64,000 bases of DNA. It comes from Dendronephthya gigantea. Lineage: Eukaryota > Cnidaria > Anthozoa > Malacalcyonacea > Nephtheidae. The stretch is taken from contig NW_021163011.1 of the NCBI RefSeq assembly GCF_004324835.1, positions 1,736,001 through 1,800,000 on the forward strand. Reading direction: 5' to 3'. This document shows, one piece after another, positions 29,146-44,300 of this stretch. Position numbers and translations under genes: made by a program. The notes below the pieces were generated by a model, which ran no database searches, was not told the origin of the DNA, and saw nothing but the letters and a program-made list of their open reading frames with translations. The first letter of the stretch is position 1, and each line of letters begins with the position of its first letter.

Positions 29146-32100
29146 CGCGATTTCCTTTGTTACCACATTTTTTCTTCATGCCTTAATTTTAATCTTTCAT
29201 GAAACTAAACTTCAGATCCGTATAAAAGTCGACGAAGGACGCCATATATTCGGGCGCGACATTAATCCTGTAGTAAGAGTTACAGTGGGTGGCGTAAAGA
29301 AACAAACAAAAGTTAAACACACAACCAACCAGCCCTATTACAATCAGGTAATGATTTACGATGAATGGATCAATCTATATACTTAAGCTGGATAGATAGG
29401 TTATTCAATGCGAATTGCAACGATTGGATATGGCAACTAATTGTGGTTTCAGTTTTCTATCACAGAAAAACGATCGATACTTATACTGAAACTCAATAAT
29501 TCGCATAAAGGTATATGCGTTCACTTACTTTTCAACGAATTATTGAGTATTCGGTATAAGTATAAAATCGTTTTTAAAATTGTACAATTATATTAGTTAA
29601 AATAATATAAAAGTACTATTTGTACACTTTTGTTTATTGTCGTGTGATCAACCTTTGATTTCTCTTTAACGAGATGTGCACACATTATTCACTGTCATTT
29701 GACGTATTCGAGCAGCAGTTTCGACAGAATTACCTCATCTATTCTTAATTTACATGTTTTTCATTTGTAGACGTTTTCGTTCAACTTTCACACCAATTTC
29801 CATGAATTATTCGAACAAAGCATCAGATTTGAGGTAAGTACCGCATTCATTAAGTTTTAGCTCACGAGATTATCTTCGCCAGCAAATTTGTGTCAGCATT
29901 GAGCTTCTAAAGGAGTATTTACCTTATGTTATGTATATAACTGCAGAACTTTTTAAATTTTCCATATTTTCCGATCCTGTAGTTCTCCACTCATCGCCCG
30001 ATCTACTCTTGTTGGTTGATTTTTGCGATGAGCTTGTGAGAGCCTTAAGTGTACACTAAAATAGGTCAAACTTTGCTGATTTAAACATATTATACATTTA
30101 CCCGTTACTGGCTCATTTGACACCGCGGAAATTGGTAGACTTAGCCGTAATTCTCAATACTTAGACTTTAAATTCGGCAAGCTAAAAGATTTATAAATAC
30201 TCAACAAAATATCTCTTGCACAAAAGATTTGAAGCTTGCACACGGCAAAAACAAATCATCTGAAAATGTCTCAAAATGGCCATTTTACGGTGGCAGATGC
30301 ATACGAAGAGCCTTCAAAAGTTTCCAAAACCGATATTGGAAGAAAAATTGAACTTGTTCTCAACTTATTTGATAGTATTTTCTTTGACAGCAGTTTCTGA
30401 ATACTAGGATTCAAATGTGAGCAACTGATGAGATATTTGACTTCCAACACCAATTTCTGCGGTGTCGGCTCATTTGGTTTTGAAGACGAATTCCAACTCA
30501 GACATTCCAGTAATATATCAGTTCACGTACGCGATGATATATACTAGACATCTCAGTTTTTTTCACTTTTTTGTGTAACAAATTGTTTTTATTTCACAAG
30601 AAATGATAGACATGATGAAAGATTTCCAATAATGTAAAGTTCAATTTAGCTTATATTAATCAGTTCAGGAAGGCATGAATCGCCATCTCATCTAGTGCAT
30701 TGTATAGTCAGATTCGAGTGATCATAAAAATGAGTTCAATGAAAACTGTGGGTTTCTCAGTATTCCGCATTAATGTAGACCTATTATGATACCTTTGACA
30801 ACAGTCGCACATTTATCTATAGGTGTTTGACTCACGACGTCTTCGCAGTAAATCTTTGATCGGTTATTACAAGGTATTTGTGTACTTCCAATTTATTCTG
30901 TTTTTTTTTGTAACGTGTGCAGGTGCGGCGTAATTAATACCCAAGTATCATGCCCATACTCAGGGCATGGGTGTCACCAACCTATCGTTATGATTTTGAA
31001 TTTGCTCGGAATAATTTGGTAACCTGTTTTCTATTCATCCCTAGTGCGATGTTCGTGAAGTGTACAATTTTGAGGGTATGGAATATTCAAGCAAGTCCTA
31101 CTTTTTAAAAGGGTTTCCATCACAGTACGGTTTTGAACATAAGACACTTATCATTTTCAGGTCATATTGTTCTCCGGAAATGGATTGTATTGGCTGAACC
31201 ACGAGAAAATGAAAGAATTATGCAGGTCCATATATTGTTTTGTTATACTAACGCTATCTTGTCCATTCCGGTGCGCGCATCTAAATTATGATCATATGCA
31301 GAGTGATTAACCATGCAACCTTTCAATATATTGATATATATTTGATAGTTTTTAAAACTAAAAACATTTCATCTCCAGCACTTTTGTTTTCACACTGATG
31401 ACGAACGTCATGCATGCATTCGATATAAATGCGGTTAATCTTTTACATCTTTGTAATCACTCATATCGAGGCTAAAGACATTGAATATGGCAGAATAAGC
31501 GTTCCCTTCGTTAAACGACAGAGATACGTCAGGATTCACCATGCGACCACTCTTGCTTGAAGCTTGGAATAATTTTGTGAAAAAATTAAAGAAAGAAGAG
31601 AAAGAAGAATTAATGATAACAAGTTTTCTCCATCCGATACGCGAAATTGCGTTCTGTTCGTCTATTTAAAATGCTGAATAAAACGAAATCGCATTTACTC
31701 AGCTTTTTTTTCCAAAGCCTAACTCTCACGTTGGCTTTGGCATAAGCCTGTTTTATGTGTCAATTAAAGTTTAAATTTTGGTTGATCATTTAGGGAGATA
31801 GCGTGATGAAAAAGAACGTACAGCCACAAGGAACCGATGGACATGCAGTTGTAAGAGTTGAAATGACATTTTTTGTGTTATTATATAGACTGTCGTTACT
31901 TCAGAGAAAAATTAAAATATTAATAGGCTAATCAGGCGTATATTACTTACTGTTGCCTGACTTGCCTCTATGAGATTGCGAATCCTGGGAGGACTCACCT
32001 GGCAATTCCTGGAGGGACGGATTATTTTGGATCAAGGGGATGAATTTCGTGACCCCCTAACTTTTTGATAGTCATTTCTCTTATGATTTCAGATATGCAC

Positions 32101-35100
32101 CTAGACCCAACATTTTGTGGTTCCCTCGGTCTCCCTGTTTTGCTTAAATAAAGTATTTCGTCTTAACTTGTCGAACCAAGCACTAGCGAACGCCCCCTCC
32201 TGCCCATTTTTCGAGACAGATTTGCGGCCTTGTCTCCATGAAAGTTTTTCAAATCTCTCTCCTCTCTATAATACTGAATACGCCCCTTTTTGTTTCAGGG
32301 TTTCCTCAAGGTTTCAATGTGTGTTCTGGAAGCTGGCATGTCTGCACCGGTAAGAACCTTAAGACCGTTTTCCACTTCAACCGTATCGTAGCAAAACGTA
32401 GCGTATCTCATTGTTTTAAAGTCATTAGTTCTGGTCGAATACCTCGGAAACAAAGAAATACGCTACGTTACGTTACGATAGGGTTGAAGTGGAGAACATG
32501 CAGGCCTTATATTCATGTAAGAAGCATTATCTCGCACCTGCATGCACGCGGTGATCATATGAAACTATCCATCGAACTAATATAACGGCCGCTTTGTGAA
32601 CTCGTGCATTCGTGATATGCTATAATCTACTTCTGCATGCACGCAAAATTAATCTAGAAAAGAACGCCATTGATTGCCTAACAAGTGTAAAGAGTATAAG
32701 CTTACACAACAGTCCCGCTTTGTGGAGGCGATAGGCAAACCGTGCAAGAAGTCCAGCGCAAAATACTTTAAACTGAACATTTCAAAATACGTTACGATGC
32801 GAATTTGTAAAACACTTTGTTATGTCATGTATTTTTATATTATGTCATGGATTAATTATTAGTCGTTTTCTCATTATCAGAGTCTGGAAAATCTACAAGG
32901 TTCACCAGATCAGGACGACATCGAAAGGTATGCTAATGCAGGTGGAAATGTTTCATCACATTCTGATAAATACAACCAGAAGATCACTACTCGCAAATGT
33001 ATTTTGTGCCGTAGAAAATGCCAACAATACACACAAATGTAAACTTTTTGTCGGTCAGCCTATATATACAGAAGTTTTCTAAAATTTTTGTCAGTAATTA
33101 GCAAACCAGGTTAATTGAAATAAGAAGTTGATCGTCCATGGAATAGTTCGAACGTATGTCAATCATATAGTTCCTGGTATCCTAACCCAAATATTTCTTA
33201 ACATTCTTTTTTTCCATATACCTGTAGTAACCTGTTGCAATTTCCCGGAGTTTCATTATCCCCTGCAGTTTTTACGTTGAAAGTTTACAAAGCAGTCGAC
33301 ATACCGCAGAGTAAGACCTTCAACCTTTTTTAAATTGCTGTAATGCATGCATCTTCACGTAAGACAAAAAATTCACCAAAATGGCTTTTTGGAGATTGAA
33401 ACGTTTTTCTGAAGTTAGAAATGAAAATTCAATTAGAATCGAGAATAGGTACACGTGTTTAAAAATGAATTAATTTTGTAACAAACATCCTAGTTCTTTT
33501 TATTGGATGATTAATTTTTAAAACCTTGGTTAATAGTTTTTTTCCAGGTCATAAACATAAGATAAGGATTATAGAATTGGTATTAATGTTATAAGCTCTT
33601 CTTCTGCATATTATAATTTAAATTCCGTTTGTTTAGTGGATCATGAGAATTTATTGAACCGTCTCAGAAGAGTGAGTACCGCATTGCATGTGACATTTCT
33701 GAAAACACAGCACTCAGTCTGTTACATACAGCCGCTTTCAGTAAACTTACTACTTCACTAAATTTATTCACACAAAACAGCTTTGTACGTGGTCGAGTTC
33801 ATGCAGAGGACTATTAGTTTAGAGTTTCTCCGAATCAGATTGAGTAATGACAACTACTGCATGGATTTGGAGATGTAGAGAAAACAGTTACAGAAAGCGT
33901 GCACCGTTTTGGGTCTCATTGTCTTCCGGGCAATTATTATACATGGTCTACATATATAAGGCAACTTTTATGGTCTCTTTCCGCAAAAAAATATCAAAAA
34001 ATTACAAAACCAAACCAGTACTGATTTACCTCTCCGTACATCTCTTATAGAAGAAGAAAGATTGTGCCGATCCTTACTGCATTTTCAGCTTTGCAGGAAT
34101 GCAGGTAATTTTTCTCCAGTTTCTTTGTGCAGCTGCATGTGCATGAGACGTTTCTTAAACTTCCTATGAATCACATAATACTCATATTCAATACCCTGCA
34201 ATTTATTCCAAATTCGACAATGTCTTACACGTATTAAGATCGGAATACCTTGGTATATATATGCTCTAGTAATCTAAAGTATATATAACGACATGTGAAG
34301 TCAGTGTCGGATGCATGAAATGGCTTATCGCTTTCTCTAATAAACATGACGAATCTTATTTTGAAGGCAAAAAGTAGTATCAAGTATGATTCCAGAAGTC
34401 CACTCTTTAACGAACAATTAAATATTTCTTTCAAAGTAAGTTTATACAAACCGACATTGTGAAGATTAGTGCTAATAAGAGCATACCAAATTGCTGTAAT
34501 TGTTTCTTCCATAATCTAGTATCCCTCCGTTTGTGATAAACTGAAAATCCAACTTCTGGACAGGTGAGTAAAACCCACTAAAAATTAAGGGTTGTAAAAA
34601 TTAAACCCAAAGTTAGGCATACATGCTGAAATATAACTCCCTATGTATACAGCCATGCATCATCACACAATTTGATCGTTTTATAATGACTTGCTTGCCA
34701 GGCCTGTATATCTTCTTTTCATTTAAACGATTTCATTGAACTTATTCAGTGAATTTTCCTTCAAAATTCCACCTATTTTCTCATACACATTTTTCTTTAT
34801 TAGTGATGTTGGGACCGCGGATGATTATATCGGCACCATCTACTTGCCTGTATCACATATATCAGGAATGGAAGGGAATGGTAAATTATGCGGAATATAT
34901 ACACATAACAGTTCCTTGTTCGTTCAGTTCCTCGTTCAGTTCTGGAACTGAACTGCAATATGTCAGCATGCATGCATGCATGGAAAAATATTTTTTGTGC
35001 ACGCCCCGATCAGTTAATTGGGGTGTGGTGTTACTATGCTTTTATCTAAGCCTGCGGTATCGCGATCGTGCTGACTAAGGCCCCGTCCACACTAATGCGT

Positions 35101-38100
35101 TTTCGTTTGAAAACGGAGACATTTTAATGCGTTTTGGCAATCCGTCCACACTAAAACGACCGAAAACGATGAGCGTTTTCATCAAAAACGCATTGATTTG
35201 AAAACGCTTTTAAAAGTGGAGCCAAATGAAAACGCATACGTATCGTTTTAGTGTGGACGGTCAAAAACGCTACGAAAACGGAGTCATAAAAACGATACGT
35301 AATATTTCCCCAAAAATCAAACATGGCGGATCCAAACATGCTATTGCTTGGCAACTTAGTTGCATGTTTGCAGCTAATTCTCTTATTAATTAACGCTACG
35401 AAAACGCTAGTGTGGACGCAATCGATGCGTTTTTGAACAAGCGAAAAACGAGACATATCAAAACGCATTAGTGTGGACAAGGCCTAAGCTACGCATACGT
35501 CCCTGACGCATCCATTTGCGACCGTAGGGGATGCGCCTCGTATAACATTTGAAACAAGCGTACGAATGCATGAACGACACCATCAACCACTGAGGCCAAC
35601 TGCTCTTAATACTTTGTGTCAATGTATCGGACTTAACTTGCTGACTTCCTAAAATCAATGACTTGACTATATGTAGAAACATCGTAATTGATGGCCATTG
35701 TTTAAAAAAAGAATAATATGTGTTACAGAATTTTTGCCAACTTTTGGACCATGTTTTGTTAATATGTATGGCTCGCCGAGGGAATACTCAGATTGGCCAA
35801 ACAAACACGAAGACTTGGATAAAGGCATTGTGAGTTGAAGTGATATTTAATGTACTTTTCCCATGCATATATATAATAAAACCAAACGCCATTACATTGG
35901 GGTTCTCCAAAACCATAAGAGCTAACTCTTTTAACCGCAATTTTTTCAACATTTTATTCAGGGCGAAGGTGCTGCATATCGTGGTCGGGTTTTGGTGGAA
36001 TTACAAACTAAACTAGACGTCAGCAATGGTCTCAAAGTCGAACCAATTAGTAGTTTCGACATGGTTCGTGCCCGGGTAGGCGAAAAACCCACTTTGAATA
36101 TCTCGTTTAAATAGGCATAATATTTCCATCTAAGGTCACTGTGTTATAATGCTGCGTTTGGGGTAAAGTCTGTACTGCTGTAATTGCTCTTTCCTATGTT
36201 GTTGATTGCTAAGATTTGCATTAATTGTAAAGGAACGTTTCCAACCAAAAAAAATTTCCTCGGGACATTTCTCTGAGTGGAAATGTACTTTGCGAGTTAC
36301 AACTAAAGGCCATGTTACACAGTGCAATTTTTCTTGCAACTTACAATGCAATTGTACTTTTGAGGGATGTAAATGAGTGAAGAGTCTTCAAAATGTAAGT
36401 GTAAAAAACGCCATGGATTGTAATAAAGACAAAAGTTCGGTAGTTGCCAAATTTACGTCTCTCAAAAGAAGAATTGCATTGCAAGTTGCAAGAAAAATTC
36501 GACCGTGTAACAGGGCCTTAAGAAAGATTTTCACATTATGCTATTCTCGATTTTCTTAGCCTTATATGGGAACAAAGAAATTCCGTCTCCTTGCTGTATT
36601 TCTCGAGGCGACAATGTTGGCGGTGGAGGACTCTCAAGTGGAGTTTGAAATGAGCATTGGTGAGAATTCACGTCAAAATTACCTTTATCCAGATCTACAC
36701 CGTGGTCCGTATCCCATAGGAGACAGAATGCTACTATGAAAAAAATTGATGTTAGGCAAGAACGTAAAGCCGGAAGCCCGTCTTTCAATCTCCTTTTATC
36801 CACTAAATAGTAAGATAAAATTAACTCCTAGGGATTTAAGGAGAACAATTATAAAACATAAATCAATTTCCATGTGACAACTAAACCAGTTGTCTCAAAT
36901 TTAATAAGACGATGTTTCCACTGTGGGAGAAAAAAATTTTGGAAAATCGAAACAAAATAAATAACTCTTATAAGACGAATTACTATTGCTTCCTCAAATC
37001 ATAAGAAAACATCACAATGTCTGTTCTTTTTCTAAACCTAACATAGCGCCGAGAAAACTCCATGATGATAAATAATCACCATAAAATTCTAAACTTTCCA
37101 TGCACGGGTGTCCTTAGCTATAATTACTAAAATCACCCATAAACTAGCAAATTTAGGTTCCTTCATAAGATAATTTAGATAAGGAAATATATGAATTATG
37201 CTTTCTAGGCAATTACGGAAACAAATTGGACGACTCGGTGAGTCCACGTCCATCAAGCACTACACCTACTAATCCAGTGTTCGACGGAGGAAAGTACTAT
37301 TATCTACCATGGGGAAATTCAAAACCTTACGTCAGGATTGACTGTGAGTGGGAAGATGTCTGTTTCCGTCTGGGTGCATTGAACAAATTACTAAGAATGG
37401 CCAGGAAATTGGTAAGATTAAACAAAAGAAGAGTTAAGTAGTAGTGCATCAACATGAGTCATAACTCATGAGTCAAAAGCCCTTGCCAAAGATGATGAAC
37501 AAATTCGGGCCCCGTCGAAATTCTTCCGGTCTTCTGTAAACGGACTAAAATGTTGATTTATTATCTTGATTTATCTAATCGGCACAGGAACAGCGAATCA
37601 ACGAGCTGAAATCATGTGCAAGCACACAAGAGAAAGAACAGAAAATTTTAGAGACAGTTGACGCTCTTATTGATGACTGCGGGTAAGCTTGTTTACCTTT
37701 CCATTATAGGTTGTTTTTTAAGAACGATGTCATGACGTAATAGGTGAATTACAAAGTCGGTACGTTAACACGGTGGCTATCAGCCAATCAGAGCTGCTCT
37801 GTGAATTCTTTTAAATAAATTAAAAATACCTGATATTACATGCCTATCAAAATTTGCCTTTAAATATTCGCCTGTATGCATTCTGGTAAAATGTAGCTAC
37901 GTCAGATTTTTTTGGTAGACTGGTAGTCGTGACTTTACCAAGGTTAGATAAATATTTTTTAAATCTTAATTGTAGATCCTTGCCAAAACTTGATCCAGAA
38001 AAGTCTAAATTGACCAGACTAGATCAACAGATGTTTGAGAAAAGAAAGGCTGTCCTGGTGCGGTAGTCAGTTTTGTGTCTGCTTGAAATTACAATTTTGT

Positions 38101-41100
38101 ACCCTATATTTCGAAGCAATTTGACTTTTCCCTTTTTAATTTCAGGACTCGGTCGAGGCAGAGTGTGAAAAGTTGAAAACGAACCTCGACGAATCATGTC
38201 CAATTGAAATCCTTGAAAGTTTACTAAAGAGAATTCAACTGATTGCAGTCGAGGTACAAGATATTAAGAAACAACCGCTTTATCGAAGGGAAATATCACA
38301 TTAGCTTGTAGTTTATTTTTTTGTCTGTGATATGCCTACCTTTTTTGTGTCTGAGATATGTCCGTATTGAATTGAACTGGTTTCTTTTGAAAAGATAGAA
38401 AGAGGCGCTATTAAATTAAACATTTCGGAATTAAAAAATCTGAGATGACGACGCAGGATTTTAACATCGTAGCTATAGAACAGGTTCTCTTTCATCAATT
38501 CACCATGCAGTCAATAAAACAATGAAAGATGGCATTGTGTTTCACGTTTATCAGACTAGTCAGAGGCATGCTTATTAGAAATTTCATGGTTAAAGAGAGG
38601 CTGACGACATTCGTTGACAGTGTTGTCATAATTTTCAGCCCCAGAACAGCATACCCGACATTATAATTTGGATGATAAAAGCAGAAAGAGAGCGTGTCGC
38701 GTATTGTCGCATCCCGGCCAACGAACTGCTGTTCCGTGAAGATGAAAGCGAACGTGGAGAGAAATGCGGGAAGACAATTGACGTTAATCTAAAGGTTTGT
38801 GATATCAGCATTATCTTTTGTCACCGAGACCGTCCTTTTCTATAATGTCACGTACCTTTTCTGTTACTTCACCACGTTTCTTATGCACTCATATCACGAC
38901 CCATTACTGCATTACTGACTCTTTTACAATCATGGATTGGATCCATCTCGAAGAAAAAGATTAGCCGATTGTTGGCCATCTTCAAATGAGGAAGATGATA
39001 CTTATCTACTTGCGTTACTATCGATCGATTAATCGATCGAGTGTAAAGAATACGATAAGAATTCTGAGAATTGCTGAGTTTCATCAGCTTTTCTAATCCA
39101 TTATTATTACTTCAATTACAAAGGATAAGCGCTACGAAATTGTAATTGGTTTACTTAAGTGAGACTTCTATTTTCTTTCCTTTCGAAAAAGCTCGTCAAA
39201 CGGCAGTGAAACATATTCAAAAGACTATTTTGGTTTATGATCTATTGCATGGTCTTTTTTGAATTGTGGTAGCGTGTTCGACATGCATGACGGGGAATTA
39301 TGATGGAACCTTTGTTCAACGAATTTTCAAATATGTAAAATTTAATTTATTAATTGTATCATGTTGATTGTGTGATTTGTGTCGACCAGACTGCCACTAA
39401 CATCGCCTTCTAAATGTAACAAATCTATCTGCCATTACCGCACCATTTTCATTTCCAAAAAGAATTTCCCCTTAAGTCCTGTTACGTGGTGCAACTTTTC
39501 TTGCAACTTGAAATGTAATTCTACGTCTAAGAGATGTAAAGAGTCTTGCAGAAGAAAAGTGCACGAAGTGTAATAAACACAAAAGTTTCGTTGTTCCAAA
39601 TATACATCTCTCAAAAGTAGAATTGCATTGCAAGTTGCAAGAAAAATTGTACCGTGTAACAGGGCCTTAAGGGGATAGCTAAATTTTCTTCTACGAAAGT
39701 AGTAAATGGTATAAAAGCTTTCGCAATGGCGTCACAAACTGTTTCAACATGGTTTGATGTTTTTCAACTTTTTCATAGTTTCCGGGCAACGAAAAGAGCA
39801 ATCACAAATCAAATTTTGCCGCAATACTACGACTTATGATATGGTTTGGCCGCGAGGTGCATCAGGTAGAATGGAAAGAGCTGGAGAAAACTGGCGGTCA
39901 ACTGTCGTTGTTTGCAGAAACGGTAAGCACGACGTCATGTGATTCTGTTCAGTACGTTTTCAGGATTAAACTAAACGTGCGCTGATTGTAACACAGCGTA
40001 ACTTCATATGCCGATTGAATCGCCGTTGTTTGGGTTGCCGATAAAAACTGCTTGGTATGTGTAGTAACAGCATATAGCTACATTTTAGGCATGAATTGTA
40101 GTAACAAGGAGCTTTTAGTGTTCTTAACTCGAAAAGTCTTTCTCTCTGAACTCGAGCAACGTAGCTATCGTTCTTGTTCTCATGCAGGAACAGGCTTAGG
40201 AAATGACTAATCCAGCCTAGAATTTCTTACATGCATTTATTTTTTACCGAGTTATTTTTTTAAAAACAGGTGAGGTATACAAAAATTTCGCTTGACTGTA
40301 TTTCAAATTTCAAAATCGCTGTCAAAATCTCACTCCTGCACTCAAACTCATTGAGGGGAAATCTCAGTATAATTATCTTCTCATACCGTTTCCATCCATG
40401 ACGTTTTTCTTAATTTTCACTCAGAGTGAGCTTTTTTAATACAGGCGTACATAGACCAGAGACGATCAATTGAAAACTTGTTTCAGTTTATATAGCAACA
40501 GTGCGAAGATTTTATGCGATGTAGCGACAATTATGCTGCTTTTAAAGTACGCCGGTTAAGGGAAAAAGTAGAAAAACGATCGCTGATCGATCTAGTTGAC
40601 ATTGAAAATGATTATTTTACGTGATTTTAGTATGAAAATCAGACCTGTTATGGGCTAAAATGGAGCAGCAGCAACCTAAGTCGTCCTGCATTTTCCAATT
40701 CAAACGGAACGGTACGTTACGAAGGTTACCCACCTTCCTTATTTTCTGTAGTATCGTATAGTATAACGTCCCCGCTTTTCAAATTGCAGTTGCAAGTGCA
40801 TCGAGACAAGTTGCAGTGTCATAACATTTCCAACTTTAACCTGTCTCGCATTGATTTTAAATGATCACGATATAAACCAAAAGGCCCTAGGCAGCATTCA
40901 GTCAAGATGATGGTTTATCCAGGCTGTTTGCCCATCTCACATGTCATTGCAACTTTGCAAACTTTCTATTTCGAAAATAGTGCATCGGGAGTTGCACATG
41001 CATCCACACGAAATACGTCGTGTTAGTGCACGTAAACATCGTATAAAATTATTCATTTATTCTAATCCTTCTTCACCTGCATTTTCTTTTTGTTTGAGAG

Positions 41101-41257
41101 ATACTATATTGACATCATTGAGATAAGTTGCTTCTCCATTTATGTAGCTTTCCTTACCCAAAGAAAGGTTTACGGCGCCTGAAGGATGGCAATTTAAAGG
41201 CGACTGGGAAACTTATTCCGAGTTAAGGTCTGGTGAAATATTATGTATTGTATGACA

Positions 41258-41328
<71 letters not shown>

Positions 41329-44300
41329 CTGTTAACAATCCACTTCCATTGAGTATGTTCAATTCAGTAAATGCCACTTCTTAAGGCTGATACCAATTAT
41401 TATCAACAGTTTCAAAGAGAAGAGAATATACCCAAAATAGCATTCGACAGACTGCATGTACTGTTTTCTCTTTAACTGGCTAAAATCTCGTAAAAAGGAC
41501 CGAGTAGTGGATTAAAATATAAAACCTAAAAATGAATTCCCCGTATGTACATTTCTTATGCACCAGTAATTTAAATAACTTCTGAATTTACGACCTTTAT
41601 TTAAAGAAGAGACCTTAAATGTTGCGACCTCGCAGCCGACTTGACTAAACGTCTAAGCTTCCCTACATGGACTCGTGGAGTATGCTATTGTTTCGTAAAA
41701 ACATGCTTAATATGTGGCTGTTATTGTATGTTAATTATCCCAAATATTTCAGCACTCAATTCAAGGATAGTGGTTGCAAAACATTCGTTGAAGACGTGTT
41801 CGAAAACGAATATCGATATGTTCCCGGGGGTGTGTGGCAGGAAAACACTTCCAAAAAATGGACGGATAGAGTGAGTACATAAAAATAAATTACGGAATTT
41901 CGATGATCCTATACCTTTGCTTTAAGGTTTCTCACATTAACAGACATTACCTTATCTTGGATTTGTATGAAATTATTATGTGAATTTGTTTATTGGCTGT
42001 GTACGCAGCTCAAAACCCACAACTTGTTCCTGGTTTATGAGAACAGGATGAAATGTGTGACGTCATTGTATGATGTCATAGATGTTCACCACCATGAGTG
42101 AAATCATAACTCATAGTTACAGTTATAAGTCAAAACCCTTTTTTGAATATATCTATTTCTTCCTGGTGGAATAGACTTCTACACAGAAAATGTAGTCAGG
42201 TTAATACTATTCGTTGTAAATTATCGATTTTCTGAAGTAGAAGGGGGTGGCAATATACTTATCTCTCTAAGTAACAATGCCTTTGCTTCCTTTTTATTAA
42301 TAAAAATAGTTCGGAAACCTGAAATTGGATAACCACAAGGACCCAATAAAAGACAAAGATCAGATTCAGCCCAAAAAGGGATGGAAATGGGTGCAGAGAA
42401 AATGGATGACTGATGAGGATCGCGCTGTCGACAGCAATGGTTTGTAGATAAATTTACAATCACACCATGCACAAGCTTACAGTCTGCATGGCTTACCATT
42501 CACTTTGATTATGGTGAGCATTCAGCAAACATGAAATAATACGTTTCCTTATTTGGCTTGAAGTTTTCTAAACTCGCAATTATAAAGGAATATGGAAAAT
42601 TCTGAACTCTTCTGCCGTGTCATAATCATCTCATATATAATACTCCTGGGGCCGGCTGTTCAAAATCCGGTTAGCATAACCCTGGATTAAAGCAAATATT
42701 TACATTATTTTTTTAATCGCTTGTTTACAACCTAAGTTGATACTATTTTTTTCATAATATTTTCTGGACCGATAGAAGTCATATTTTCTTAAAGTTTTAA
42801 AACAAACAGTGATTCCGAAGCACATAAACTTAAAAATTGAATTAAAATTGAACCCAAGGTTAAACTAGCTTTGAGCTGCTGACCCCTGGATTACGGTGTA
42901 AAAAAGAAAGAAAAGAAATATTCTGGTCATTTCCAAAGCTTTGATTTGAAGTGAAATCATCCCAGCGTCCAATGGCTGGATGACTGGATCGGACCAATGA
43001 TCTTTGGAGTTGACAAATTTGCACATCTGCAATGTATAGTACTTTTTTAAAGGTTGGGAATACACAGTTGATGCTTCGTACGGATCTACGGATTACGAGG
43101 CCACGGAGAAAAAATTTCATTTTTGTCGGCGTAAACGATGGATAAGGGAACGTGTCGTTATTGATTCTGCGGAAGACAGAAGAGAATTAAAGGTAAATTA
43201 CGCACGTTTTCAAAATGTCGCTACGATTTGTACGAAAGTATATTCTCAAAGCTTCTAAATGGGTATATTTTTATTGCAAAGCTTACGGTCTGTTAGCGTT
43301 AACCTGGATATTTTTAGCTGAATTAATTGTCTCGATCTTGAACTCTCTCAAAGAAACTGGAAATATTTCTTGGTCACACTTAATTTCCTAATCACATGCA
43401 GGCTTGAGTTTTTGATTACACAAAGAATTAGCGATACCAAGAGTACATCCACAGATCTATTGCGATTGATTCTCGATCTTAGCTTATCGTTTAAGTTCTG
43501 TTAACGAGATTTTATAAATTTTAGCCTGTAAACCAAGATGGATGGGAATATGCATTGACGTTTAAATCGAGGTTTCACGCACAAGAAAAGCCGCTTTACA
43601 TCGTCCGTAGAAAACGGCTTCGTAAAATGTTGATTAAAGAAAAATCAACATCCGCAGGGAAATCCGCAGCAGATCCAGTTTTTATATTGGAGAATAAGGC
43701 CAAAGAAAAGGTAAATATGAACGCTATAACCATGCGTGCATTAATTGAAATGGTCTTATTATCCAAGTCAAAACACTGGTTATCTTGAAACGAGGATTTT
43801 TCGCAAGTGTTTCAAGGATTTTTCCGCAATTTCTATAATAAAGCTATTTAATCATAAAAGTACTCCAAATATCAAAATGTCAATCATGCAAAGGTATCTG
43901 AACAAAACAACTCGGATGGGGTTGAGTTTTTAATAACTGACAGCATAATATTTCCAGCCGATTGGTGATTTTTTAAAATACACAAAAGCCCGCGGAAAGG
44001 TTTAGATATGAGAAGTGAATGCGTTGTCATTTTCTATAGATTTCAAGCAGATCGACTTCATGCCTAATAGTAATAATGACACCAACCATGCGGTTTAAAC
44101 TTCATGATCTCTCTCTTGCAGGATGGAGAGCCTGTGCTTGTAGCTCCAAGTATTTTCTTGTCCTTTAAAGGTAATATCTCGTAATATTGTTAATAATTAT
44201 CCTCTTCCCAACCTTCGTGTTCACATTTCCAATGTTTTGAATGAGCAATATGCAGCCGTACTTCGCATGATACGCACTTTACTAGACCAGGCTAACTTAC

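Larger units (their letters stand above)
28742..32927 (+). other. Ferlin exons 6-14: C2B and FerI
   Basis: Exons 28742-28811, 29216-29347, 29771-29833, 30823-30873, 31045-31075, 31161-31225, 31794-31850, 32299-32349 and 32881-32927. C2B reads IRIKVDEGRHIFGRDINPVV, VTVGGVKKQTKVKHTTNQP, FSFNFHTNFHELFEQSI and VFDSRRLRSKSLIGYYK. The linker HIVLRKWIVLAEP and the GFLKVSMCVLEAG stretch mark the FerI region, as in dysferlin. The GRSQFAAMG exon directly precedes C2B. Confidence 0.88.
35962..40711 (+). other. Ferlin exons 22-30: FerA and FerB
   Basis: Exons 35962-36075, 36560-36659, 37209-37411, 37588-37682, 37976-38057, 38146-38253, 38639-38794, 39779-39922 and 40631-40711. GEGAAYRGRVLVEL and FRLLAVFLEATML precede NPVFDGGKYYYLPWGNSKPY. 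The helical FerA bundle follows (RLGALNKLLRMARKL and the next three exons). FerB is marked by PQNSIPDIIIWMIKAERERV, AYCRIPANELLF and CGKTIDVNLK. Exon 26 uses a weak donor, GTGCGG. Confidence 0.9.
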
